Assembly: GCA_024683675.1 (NCBI GenBank)
Contig: JAIKYB010000133.1
Span: 1-32,747, forward strand
Reading direction: 5' to 3'
DNA: 32,747 nt
DNA from: Treponema sp.
Lineage (GTDB): Bacteria; Spirochaetota; Spirochaetia; Treponematales; Treponemataceae
In this document: piece by piece, positions 16,521 through 24,909 of the stretch
How positions within the stretch are numbered: position 1 is the first letter of the stretch
Layout of the letters: the number at the start of each line of letters is the position of its first letter
Notes under the pieces: generated by a model
What the model was told of the DNA's origin: nothing
The model's input: only the letters and a program-made list of their open reading frames with translations
Database searches by the model: none
Made by a program: the position numbers and the translations under genes

Positions 16521-19025
16521 ATGAAAACAGATAGAATTGTAATTGTTCAATGCAGACTTTCTTCTACACGGCTTCCCGGTAAGGCACTTATGACTCTTGG
16601 AAATAAGACTGTCCTGGATTGGGTATTAGCTTCTATGCATAAAATTCCCGCTGATTATTACTATGTGGCAACAGATGAAGCTTCTTATAATGAAATTCTT
16701 CCTGTATGCTCTAGAAATCAGTTTGATTGTTTTAAAGGAAGTCTTACTGATGTTCTCCAGCGCTTTGTTGATTTATTAAATACATTGCCTGCAAAAACTG
16801 TTATTCGAGCAACTGCTGATAATCCATTTTTATTTTATGAGGCTGCAGAAGAATCTGTAATAGACTTTGAAGAAAAAAATAAAAAATCAGGTCATTGTGA
16901 TTATCTTACTTATTCAGGTCTTCCTCATGGAAGCGGGGTAGAAATCTTTTCTGCAGATTCTCTTAAAAAAGCAATTGGTGAGACTGTAGATCCTTATGAC
17001 CATGAACATGTAGGGCCTGCATTATATAATCATCGTGACAAATATTCTTGTGAGTTTGTTCCTGCACCTCTTAAATATAACTTTCCTCAGCTTCGTTCTA
17101 CTATAGATACCTATTCTGATTATCTTCGTGCAATTTCTGTAGTAAATTATCTTGGAATAAAGGAAGAAGCCTATACTTATCAGGAGATTTTGGAGGCTTT
17201 GAATGCAAGCCAGGTAAAAAATCCGATTATTTATGCGCCTTCTGTTGAAAAAGGCCATGGAACCGGTCATCTTCACCGTTGTCTATCTGCCGCCTTATCT
17301 TCAAACGCTTTTGTTTACATGCCAAATGACAGAAGCTTAGCGGAATGCGATTCTATAATTGAAGCCTATAAAGAAAAAGGTCTTTCAGCTCAGCAGATTA
17401 TAAAAAAGCTTCCAGATGAATCTTATTTACCAGTTATCGTAACAGATGCCTTTTCTCTTCCATTACATAAATATGAAGAATTTAGGGTAAATAAGGCCCT
17501 TATTTCAATTGATGAAGCCTCTCCTTATTCCGATTTTAGTGATTATCTTTTGGATATAATTCCTTCTTACAAGCTGGAAAGAAGAGCAAACTTTTTTGCT
17601 CCATCATTAATTGAAAAGGCAAAGAATGTAAAAACAGAGCCTCAAAGCAAAGCTTCTCCCGTAAAATCAGTTTTAATTTGTCTTGGCGGTGAAGATCCTG
17701 CCGGGCTTACAATTCCAGCAGCAAAAATTGCCGCAAAATGTCTTCCTTCTGCTGAAATTACCGCAATTTGTCAGGCTCCGGAAGATTTTACCTTTGGCAA
17801 TGTTATTTTTTCGCCTCCTGTAAAGGATTTAAAAGAAAAACTCTACCAATATGACCTGGTTATAACTCATTACGGCTTAACAGCCTTTGAAGCTTTGTCT
17901 GCGGCTTGTAAAGTAATTCTTCTTCCAACAAGTCTTTTGCATGTAAAGCTTGCCGAAAAGTATTCTTTTGCACATCTTCCATGGGGGCCTCTTTCTGAAG
18001 CTTCCTTTAGAAAGGCATTAAATTCAGATGATATACTTCCTTCCTGGGAAAAATTGACCCGGTCTGCTACAGAGCCTGCTGCAAAATTAGCTTCTGAATC
18101 AGCTTCGGACTCAGAAAAGGAAAATCTGGCTTCCGTTATTTCAAAAATTGCTCAAGGACAGAGAATGCTTTGCCCAATATGTGGAAAGACACCTTCTCAG
18201 CCTGATCCAATTATTTCAAGAAATAAAAAAAGAACTTACCGGCGTTGTAAAAGCTGTGGCATGGTTTATATGTCCTTTAGCTGTGAAGAAGAAAAAAAAT
18301 ATCAAAAGGCTTATTTCTTTGAAGATTATAAAAAGCAGTATGGACGCACCTATGAAGAAGATTTTGATTCAATAAAAGCCCAGGGAAAAAGAAGAATTGA
18401 CAACATAAGAAGTATATGTTCCGGCTTTGATGATAAAAATATCCTTGATATCGGTTGTGCCTATGGTCCCTTCCTTGCCGCCGCATCTGATGCAGGCTTA
18501 AAACCCTTTGGAACTGACATTTCTCAGGATGCAATTTCTTATGTTCAGAATAAACTTTGTATTCCTGCTGTTACTTCAGCTTTTCCGGAAATTGATACAG
18601 AAAAGGAATTTGGACTTTCTCAATTTGATATTGTAACCATGTGGTATGTAATCGAGCATTTTAAAAATCTTGATGAGGTTTTAAGCAAGGTAAGTTCAAT
18701 TATTAAGAATGATGGAATATTTGCTTTTTCAACTCCATCAGGAGAAGGAGTTTCCGCATCCAGCAATTTGCATGCCTTCTATGAAAACAGTCCTACCGAC
18801 CATTTTACTGTCTGGGAACTTACAAAATGCGAAAATATTTTGAAAAAATATGGACTTCTTGTTGAAAAAATAGTTTCTACCGGTCATCATCCTGAACGCT
18901 TTCCTTCAATCAAAAAAAATAAAACACAAAAGGGAAGTTTGCGCTGGAATTTGATTGAAAAATACAGCAAACTAATGCGACTTGGTGATACTGTAGAAAT
19001 TTATTGTAGGAAAATTCAAAAATGA
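16521..19025 (+). CDS. Trifunctional fusion: SpsF/acylneuraminate cytidylyltransferase-like + SpsG/PseG-like + zinc-ribbon SAM methyltransferase
   Basis: VQCRLSSTRLPGKAL...GSLTDVLQRF...HGSGVEIFS...DHEHV (SpsF); GHGTGHLHRCL...ICLGGEDPAG...DLVITHYGLTAFEAL (SpsG/PseG); CPIC...CKSCG ribbon; ILDIGCAYGPFLAAASDAG (methyltransferase). Confidence 0.82.
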   Translation: MKTDRIVIVQCRLSSTRLPGKALMTLGNKTVLDWVLASMHKIPADYYYVATDEASYNEILPVCSRNQFDCFKGSLTDVLQRFVDLLNTLPAKTVIRATADNPFLFYEAAEESVIDFEEKNKKSGHCDYLTYSGLPHGSGVEIFSADSLKKAIGETVDPYDHEHVGPALYNHRDKYSCEFVPAPLKYNFPQLRSTIDTYSDYLRAISVVNYLGIKEEAYTYQEILEALNASQVKNPIIYAPSVEKGHGTGHLHRCLSAALSSNAFVYMPNDRSLAECDSIIEAYKEKGLSAQQIIKKLPDESYLPVIVTDAFSLPLHKYEEFRVNKALISIDEASPYSDFSDYLLDIIPSYKLERRANFFAPSLIEKAKNVKTEPQSKASPVKSVLICLGGEDPAGLTIPAAKIAAKCLPSAEITAICQAPEDFTFGNVIFSPPVKDLKEKLYQYDLVITHYGLTAFEALSAACKVILLPTSLLHVKLAEKYSFAHLPWGPLSEASFRKALNSDDILPSWEKLTRSATEPAAKLASESASDSEKENLASVISKIAQGQRMLCPICGKTPSQPDPIISRNKKRTYRRCKSCGMVYMSFSCEEEKKYQKAYFFEDYKKQYGRTYEEDFDSIKAQGKRRIDNIRSICSGFDDKNILDIGCAYGPFLAAASDAGLKPFGTDISQDAISYVQNKLCIPAVTSAFPEIDTEKEFGLSQFDIVTMWYVIEHFKNLDEVLSKVSSIIKNDGIFAFSTPSGEGVSASSNLHAFYENSPTDHFTVWELTKCENILKKYGLLVEKIVSTGHHPERFPSIKKNKTQKGSLRWNLIEKYSKLMRLGDTVEIYCRKIQK

Positions 19026-20668
19026 AAGAAAATTGTTTAATACTTGGTGCCGGACTTATGCAGAAGCCGGCAATATTAAGTGCAAAAGAGCTTGGATATA
19101 AGGTATGTGTAGTTGATGCGGATGATAAGGCTGTCGCTATTTCTTATGCCGATGAATTCAAAAAAATTGATTTAAAGGATAAGGAAGGAATCTTAGAATA
19201 TGCAAAAAATCTAAAAGCCTCTGAAGCTGGATTAGCTGCTGTTTTTACCGCAGGTACAGATTTTTCAGCCAGTGTCAGCTATGTTTGTGAAAAACTAGAC
19301 CTTCATGCCCATTCTTACGAAGCTGCACTGAATGCAAGTATAAAAAACAGAATGAGACAATGCTTTGATGCGGCGAACGTTCCTTCTCCAGATTTTATGC
19401 ATTTAACAAAAGCTGATTTACAGGCTGATGATAAAGACGGAATGGAGCTTTTAAAAAAAGTTTTATCAAAGCTGGATTTTCCTTTTGTAGTAAAGCCTGT
19501 TGATAATATGGGTGCGCGTGGCTGCAGAATGGTAAGAAATGAAAAGGAATTTGTCCCTGCGATTACTAATGCAATTGAATGTTCCCGAACTAAAAGTGCA
19601 ATTCTTGAAAGCTATATGAAAGGCCAGGAATTTTCTATTGATGCCCTTGTTTATGATGGAAAATTTATTGTAACAGGTTTTGCCATTCGTCATATTGCTT
19701 ATGAGCCTTATTTTATAGAGCTTGGTCATACAATGCCGGCCCTGTTGGATACAAATACTCATGACCAGCTGATTTCTGTTTTTGCACTAGGAGCAAAGGC
19801 TCTTGGTCTTTCTTGTGGAGTAGCAAAGGCTGATATAAAATTTACTGATAAAGGCCCAATGATTGGAGAAATTGCTGCAAGACTTTCTGGCGGTTATATG
19901 TCAGGCTGGACTTTCCCTTATGCTTCAGATTTGAATCTTACAAAAGAAGCACTCTTAATAGCTTCGGGAAAAGCACCGGAAGAAGCCCTGTCTAGAGCTC
20001 AGCCAATTACCTTTACTCCTTCTGTTTTAACTGCAAATGCCAGTAAACCCTATGATTTGTATGAAGTTCCATGTAAACGAACAGCAGCCGAAAGAGCTTG
20101 GATTAGTATTCCCGGATCAGTAGAATATATAGAAAATATAAAAGAATATACCGATCGGGCCGTATTTGATGTTTTACCTAGAGCAACAGTTAGCCTTGGC
20201 GGACAGGTAGATTTCCCAAGAAATAACGTAGAAAAATGTGGAAATGTAATAGCAGTCAGTCACAGTAGAGAGGCTGCTATTATGGCTGCTCAGGACGCTG
20301 TTTCAAACATTTTTATTACCCTAAAGCCTGCTTGTGAAAAAACACAGGCCTTTCTGCAAGGATATGAAGATCCGTGCGAAGAAGGTTTTCCTCCTTCTGC
20401 CTATACAAAGCTTTCTCCTCTTGAAGAATCTTCTATAAAGGGGAATATTCCGGCAGATGCAAAAGTCGAAGATTTTATTCCAGAAGTCCTTAAAAACTCC
20501 GAATATATAAATAAGCAGGATTGGAATTATAATACTATTCTGCAGACAGCCCAAAAGTTTGACCTGCTTCGTCAGCATCATCCGGAGCTGCCGGCTCAAG
20601 CCTTTTGGAAGTCAATTTTACGTGGTGGAATACAGGGCGCCGTATATTTCAGCGATTCTGTAAAATAG
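19022..20668 (+). CDS. ATP-grasp domain ligase
   Basis: LILGAGLMQKPAILSAKELGYKVCVVDAD, FVVKPVDNMGARGCRMV, FSIDALVYDGK, GEIAARLSGGYMSG; ATP-grasp carboxylate-amine ligase fold. Start overlaps previous stop (ATGA). Confidence 0.85.
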   Translation: MKENCLILGAGLMQKPAILSAKELGYKVCVVDADDKAVAISYADEFKKIDLKDKEGILEYAKNLKASEAGLAAVFTAGTDFSASVSYVCEKLDLHAHSYEAALNASIKNRMRQCFDAANVPSPDFMHLTKADLQADDKDGMELLKKVLSKLDFPFVVKPVDNMGARGCRMVRNEKEFVPAITNAIECSRTKSAILESYMKGQEFSIDALVYDGKFIVTGFAIRHIAYEPYFIELGHTMPALLDTNTHDQLISVFALGAKALGLSCGVAKADIKFTDKGPMIGEIAARLSGGYMSGWTFPYASDLNLTKEALLIASGKAPEEALSRAQPITFTPSVLTANASKPYDLYEVPCKRTAAERAWISIPGSVEYIENIKEYTDRAVFDVLPRATVSLGGQVDFPRNNVEKCGNVIAVSHSREAAIMAAQDAVSNIFITLKPACEKTQAFLQGYEDPCEEGFPPSAYTKLSPLEESSIKGNIPADAKVEDFIPEVLKNSEYINKQDWNYNTILQTAQKFDLLRQHHPELPAQAFWKSILRGGIQGAVYFSDSVK

Positions 20669-20676
20669 GGGATTAT

Positions 20677-21711
20677 ATGAAACTGAAAAAAATCAATTTT
20701 TTTGCTCTATTTCTTTTTGGATTTCTTTTTAATCTTAATGCAGCAAATGACATTTCTCTTTTGGATAATTCAAAGAAAAGCGGAGTTTCAATTTATTGGG
20801 ATTCTCTTTCAGAAACAGGAATGCTTGAAAAAAATGATCATCATCTTTCTTTTAGAAGTGGAGAAGGCCTTGTTATCCTTGATGGCGTAAAAATGATGAT
20901 TACAGATGCGCCGGAGCTCAAAAATAATCAGATTTTAGTTTCAAAAAAATTCATAGATGATTCAGAAGAGTTCTTTTCACAAAAATCAGAGCTTCCTTTT
21001 AAGGTTGGCGCAATTTTAATTGATGCCGGTCATGGCGGAAAGGATCCTGGAGCCCTTAAAACCTATAAGGTAAATGGCAAAAACGTTACAATTCGTGAAA
21101 AAGATATTACCCTTAGAGTTGCAAAAATGCTTGGAGAAAAGCTGCGTTCTGCTTATCCTCAAAAACAGATAATTCTTACTCGTGATACTGATGTATTTTT
21201 ATCTTTAGGTGAACGTACTGATATTGCAAACAGCGTAAAGGTCGGTGAAAATGAAGCAGTTTTGTTTATTTCAGTTCATGTAAATTCATCTCTGAATAAA
21301 ACAAGCTCAGGTTATGAGGTATGGTATCTTTCTCCTGGTTATAGACGTACAGTTCTTGATCAATCTGCTGTTGGTGATGATAAAAGTCTCTTCCCGATTT
21401 TAAATTCAATGCTGGAAGAAGAATATACGACTGAAAGTATTATGATTGCCAAATTTATTATGGACGGACTTCAGGGACAGATTGGTAAAGAATCAGTTGC
21501 CAGAGGTATTAAGGCTGAAGAATGGTTTGTTGTAAAAAACTCTAATATGCCTAGTGTTTTAATTGAACTTGGTTTTGTATCAAATGAAAAAGAAGCTCTC
21601 CTGCTAAATGATGATAAATACTTGAAAAAAGCAACCCTTGGAATATATAATGGCATTGCAGCGTTTATAACGCACTTTGAACGTTCACAAGGATTTACTT
21701 CATTAAGATGA
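20677..21711 (+). CDS. N-acetylmuramoyl-L-alanine amidase (Amidase_3)
   Basis: Signal peptide MKLKKINFFALFLFGFLFNLNAAN; AILIDAGHGGKDPGAL, FISVHVNSS, PSVLIELGFVSNEKE. The track start at 20605 lies inside the upstream gene; ATG 20677 is more likely. Confidence 0.93.
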   Translation: MKLKKINFFALFLFGFLFNLNAANDISLLDNSKKSGVSIYWDSLSETGMLEKNDHHLSFRSGEGLVILDGVKMMITDAPELKNNQILVSKKFIDDSEEFFSQKSELPFKVGAILIDAGHGGKDPGALKTYKVNGKNVTIREKDITLRVAKMLGEKLRSAYPQKQIILTRDTDVFLSLGERTDIANSVKVGENEAVLFISVHVNSSLNKTSSGYEVWYLSPGYRRTVLDQSAVGDDKSLFPILNSMLEEEYTTESIMIAKFIMDGLQGQIGKESVARGIKAEEWFVVKNSNMPSVLIELGFVSNEKEALLLNDDKYLKKATLGIYNGIAAFITHFERSQGFTSLR

Positions 21712-22172
21712 TAAAAATTGATCTAAAAAAATATTTTCCTCAGATAATTATTGCTGTAATCACTTTAATTATACTAGTTATCTCTATAATTCTTTTTAAT
21801 ATTGGAAATGATAAACATAGAAGAATGTTTATTTTCCCTTCAGCTGATGCTGGAAAATACATAGTAGAATATAGAAATCTTGCAAAGAATCCTGTACAGG
21901 GTGATATTCAATTATACGTAGATGAAATATTGCTGGGCTCTGCAACAGAAAGAACAAAAATGTTATTTACTCCGGGAACTGTTGTCCGCTCTTGTTTTTT
22001 AAGAGATTCAGTTCTCTATCTGAATCTTTCACAAACCCTTATTGATATGGGAGAAGGGGTTATTGAAATTAAAGACGGCTTCGAGCTTCTCGAAAAAAAT
22101 ATAAAAAAGAATTTCCCGAAGATAAAAAAAGTAGAGTTTTTTATTGAAGGAAAATCTGTTTTTGAAAAGTAA
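21708..22172 (+). CDS. Membrane-anchored GerMN-domain-like protein
   Basis: N-terminal TM helix; DIQLYVDEILLGSATERTKMLFTPGTVVRSCFLRDSVLYLNLSQTLI resembles GerMN; overlaps amidase stop. Confidence 0.65.
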   Translation: MIKIDLKKYFPQIIIAVITLIILVISIILFNIGNDKHRRMFIFPSADAGKYIVEYRNLAKNPVQGDIQLYVDEILLGSATERTKMLFTPGTVVRSCFLRDSVLYLNLSQTLIDMGEGVIEIKDGFELLEKNIKKNFPKIKKVEFFIEGKSVFEK

Positions 22173-22178
22173 AAGTCG

Positions 22179-22207
22179 TTGACAAAATGCCCTAGTTATT
22201 AGATAAT
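22179..22207 (+). promoter_or_regulatory. Sigma70-type promoter for flaA
   Basis: TTGACA (22179-22184), 17 bp spacer, GATAAT (22202-22207); RBS AAGGAG 22242-22247. Confidence 0.75.
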
Positions 22208-22254
22208 AAAATAATACAAGGCTACATCGAATTAGTATAATAAGGAGCTTCAAG

Positions 22255-23346
22255 ATGAAGAAGACTTTGGGTTTATTTGCAGCTGCTATGCTGCTTGTAG
22301 GTGGCGTTGCTTTTGCTGATGAAGCTATGCTCATCGATTTCACACTGTTGGATGCCGACTGTGCAGAAGATGAGAACGGAAATGCAACTCAGAACAGCCA
22401 TACTGTAATGGACTATTCCGTAAGTGCAGGTGCTACTTTCACAGAAGATCAGAAAGATCTTATGAAGACATCTCTCGCACTTCCAGAATGGGAAGTTAAA
22501 TTGAACTCATCTGCTAGAAATGTAATGAGTCTGGGTGATTCTCAGGTTGTTGCAGCACCAGTTAAGGGTGAAGCAGATGTTCCTTTTGCAGGTGGAAATG
22601 TAATGGGTGTACGCATTGAGTTCCCAACATGGAATTCTAACGCAAATGCTCGTATCGAACCTCCATTTGATATTCCGGCTTACGAGCCACTTTCAAGTGC
22701 TGACGAAAACGGTAATCGTCAGGAACCAACTGATGAAGAAAAAGCAAGTGGTAAAACACTTTTTGAAGATGGTTATGGTGTTGTAAAGAACGTAGCAACA
22801 ATCAAGGCTATCTCTGTTACTACAATGGGTATGAACTTCCCACATGGACTTTATGTAATTCTCTCTGATAATGACGGTGTAGAAAGACGTTATTTCATGG
22901 GATTCCTTGGATTTGACGGATGGAAAGAACTCCGTTGGAACAACCCACAGTATATTTCAGAAATCAGAAACCGCGAAATCCGCGTTTATCCAATCTATCC
23001 ACGTGGAATGCCATTTGTTAAGTTCAAGGGCTTCCAGGTAACTCGTGATGCTGCTCACATTGGTGGAACATTCATCGGTTACTTCAAGGATGTAAAGATT
23101 ATTTACGACAAGGCAATCCTTTCAACTGACCGCGATATCGCTGATGAAGACCTTTGGGGAATCATTACAAAGAAAGAAAACGCTCGTCAGAGTGCTGAAA
23201 TGTCAAGATTTGGTAACAAGCAGGTTAACCGCTACATCGAAAAAGCTAAGCTTGCTACAGAAGATGAGTTTACTTCAAGTTTGAACGAAGATTCTTCTTC
23301 TAATGCACAGAGCACAGATGGTGGAGCTGCAGATTCTGCTGAGTAA
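22255..23346 (+). CDS. flaA: Periplasmic flagellar filament outer layer (sheath) protein FlaA
   Basis: Signal peptide MKKTLGLFAAAMLLVGGVAFAD; TTMGMNFPHGLYVILSDNDGVERRYFMGFLGFDGWKELRWNNPQY; spirochaete FlaA family; strong RBS. Confidence 0.92.
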   Translation: MKKTLGLFAAAMLLVGGVAFADEAMLIDFTLLDADCAEDENGNATQNSHTVMDYSVSAGATFTEDQKDLMKTSLALPEWEVKLNSSARNVMSLGDSQVVAAPVKGEADVPFAGGNVMGVRIEFPTWNSNANARIEPPFDIPAYEPLSSADENGNRQEPTDEEKASGKTLFEDGYGVVKNVATIKAISVTTMGMNFPHGLYVILSDNDGVERRYFMGFLGFDGWKELRWNNPQYISEIRNREIRVYPIYPRGMPFVKFKGFQVTRDAAHIGGTFIGYFKDVKIIYDKAILSTDRDIADEDLWGIITKKENARQSAEMSRFGNKQVNRYIEKAKLATEDEFTSSLNEDSSSNAQSTDGGAADSAE

Positions 23347-23366
23347 TCAAAATTAATTGATTAAAG

Positions 23367-23402
23367 AACGCTTTGGCTTACAAAACCAAAGCGTTTTTTT
23401 TT
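23367..23402 (+). terminator. Rho-independent terminator after flaA
   Basis: AACGCTTTGG...CCAAAGCGTT followed by T-run. Confidence 0.93.
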
Positions 23403-23415
23403 CCTTTTTAGAAAT

Positions 23416-24666
23416 ATGGAAACACAAAATCTACTTTCAAAAAAACAAATCAAAGAAAACTACGAAGCATATAGAGAATATTTTACGGAAATTATGCAAA
23501 ATGTAGTTGAAATTCTTCAACAAAATGTAAAGCTTTCAGCACAGCCAACCTATAAAAGTCGTGTAAAAAGCTTTGACAGCTACTACAAAAAAGTATTAAG
23601 ACTCAAGCCGGATAAAGTTCAGGATGAGAATACCTTAATCTATCTTACTGATATGATGGGAATTCGAATGATCTGCGCCTTTCTTGAAGATATCAATTTT
23701 GGTCTTGAACAGATAAAAGGTCTCTTTGAAATTAAGGAAGTAGAAGTAAAGGGTGCAGAAAAGAAATTCAGTGAGTTTGGTTACGAATCAATTCATGTAC
23801 TTATCAAAATTCCAGAAAATTGCAAACCTGCTCTAGAAGGCAAATATAAGAATTTAAAAGCTATTTCTGATGAAATTGTTTGTGAAATTCAAATAAGAAC
23901 AATTTTACAGGATGCCTGGGCTGAAGTTGAACATGAATTAATCTATAAAACAGAATTTAATCCTTTTGATATTCCTTTAAGACGAAAGCTTGCTTCTATT
24001 AATGCTTCGCTTACTCTTGCTGATATTACATTCCAGGAAATCAGGGATTATCAGAATAAGCTTCAGAAGGCTCTTGATGAACGCCGACGTTCTTTCTATT
24101 CAATTGCAGATAATCTTTTGAATGAAGAAAATCAGGAAAATAATACAGAGGATATTTCTAGAGTTACTCCTTTTGTTCAGGGTACCATTGATGATCTTAT
24201 TTTACGTGCAATTCAGGCCCATAATGAAGGACGTTTACAGGAAGCTGTAGATATTTATTCTAGAATTATTGAAGCTGTTCCAGATTCAGATAAAAATGTT
24301 ATTGCAGTTATCAGAAAACATCGGGGAATGGCTTATTTTGCAATGAATAATCTGGAAGAAGCTCTTGAAGATTTCCAAAAGAGCATTGAAGCAGATCCAA
24401 AGGCATATCGTTCTTATTATTATGAAGGAATTGTGTATTCCATTCAAAAGAATTATAAAGAAGCTATTGATTGTTATTCAAAATCACTGGAAATAAATCA
24501 GTTTCAGGCTCATGCTAATTTTAGACGTGCTTTGGCTTATTATGAATTGCAGGAATATGAAAAATCTATGAATGATTTAAATGTGGCAATCAAGTTAGGC
24601 TTAAAACCAGAGGAGTGTGCTTCTCTGCAGGAAAAGCTTGTAAAACAATTTGGCATGAATATGTAA
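23416..24666 (+). CDS. RelA/SpoT-domain (small alarmone synthetase-like) protein with C-terminal TPRs
   Basis: RVKSFDSYYKK, LTDMMGIRMICAFLEDI, FGYESIHVLIKIP, EIQIRTILQDAWAEVEHELIYKTEF; then TPRs (AIDCYSKSLEINQFQAHANFRRALAYYELQEYEKSMNDLNVAI). No HD domain seen. Confidence 0.87.
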   Translation: METQNLLSKKQIKENYEAYREYFTEIMQNVVEILQQNVKLSAQPTYKSRVKSFDSYYKKVLRLKPDKVQDENTLIYLTDMMGIRMICAFLEDINFGLEQIKGLFEIKEVEVKGAEKKFSEFGYESIHVLIKIPENCKPALEGKYKNLKAISDEIVCEIQIRTILQDAWAEVEHELIYKTEFNPFDIPLRRKLASINASLTLADITFQEIRDYQNKLQKALDERRRSFYSIADNLLNEENQENNTEDISRVTPFVQGTIDDLILRAIQAHNEGRLQEAVDIYSRIIEAVPDSDKNVIAVIRKHRGMAYFAMNNLEEALEDFQKSIEADPKAYRSYYYEGIVYSIQKNYKEAIDCYSKSLEINQFQAHANFRRALAYYELQEYEKSMNDLNVAIKLGLKPEECASLQEKLVKQFGMNM

Positions 24667-24705
24667 AAAAATTGGGGAAATTTTATAAAATTCGTAGAAC
24701 TGATA

Positions 24706-24734
24706 TTGACGAAAATAAATCAATCTGATATATT
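24706..24734 (+). promoter_or_regulatory. Sigma70-type promoter for tRNA-Glu
   Basis: TTGACG (24706-24711), 17 bp spacer, TATATT (24729-24734). Confidence 0.65.
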
Positions 24735-24773
24735 AGTCAAAGTCAGCACGACAACAAGTCGGTTGCGGATTAT

Positions 24774-24845
24774 GTCTCCTTCGTCTAGTGGTTAGGACAT
24801 CGGGTTTTCATCCCGACAACAGCAGTTCAATTCTGCTAGGAGATG
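24774..24845 (+). tRNA. tRNA-Glu (anticodon TTC)
   Basis: GTCTCCT/AGGAGAT acceptor, TCGGG-TTTTCAT-CCCGA anticodon arm, AGCAG-TTCAATT-CTGCT T arm; CCA not encoded. Confidence 0.92.
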
Positions 24846-24851
24846 TACTAG

Positions 24852-24881
24852 AAAAGCTCACCCAATGGTGAGCTTTTTTTG
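24852..24881 (+). terminator. Rho-independent terminator after tRNA-Glu
   Basis: AAAGCTCACC-CAAT-GGTGAGCTTTTTTT. Confidence 0.92.
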
Positions 24882-24909
24882 TGTCTAAATAACTTTTGCT
24901 AAGTATTCG

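Noticed and set aside
19466-19762. 98-aa minus-strand ORF inside the ATP-grasp gene
   Set aside because: Antisense artefact with no domain signature.
20605-20676. Track N-terminal extension of the amidase
   Set aside because: Overlaps the ATP-grasp gene and hides a clear signal peptide starting at ATG 20677.
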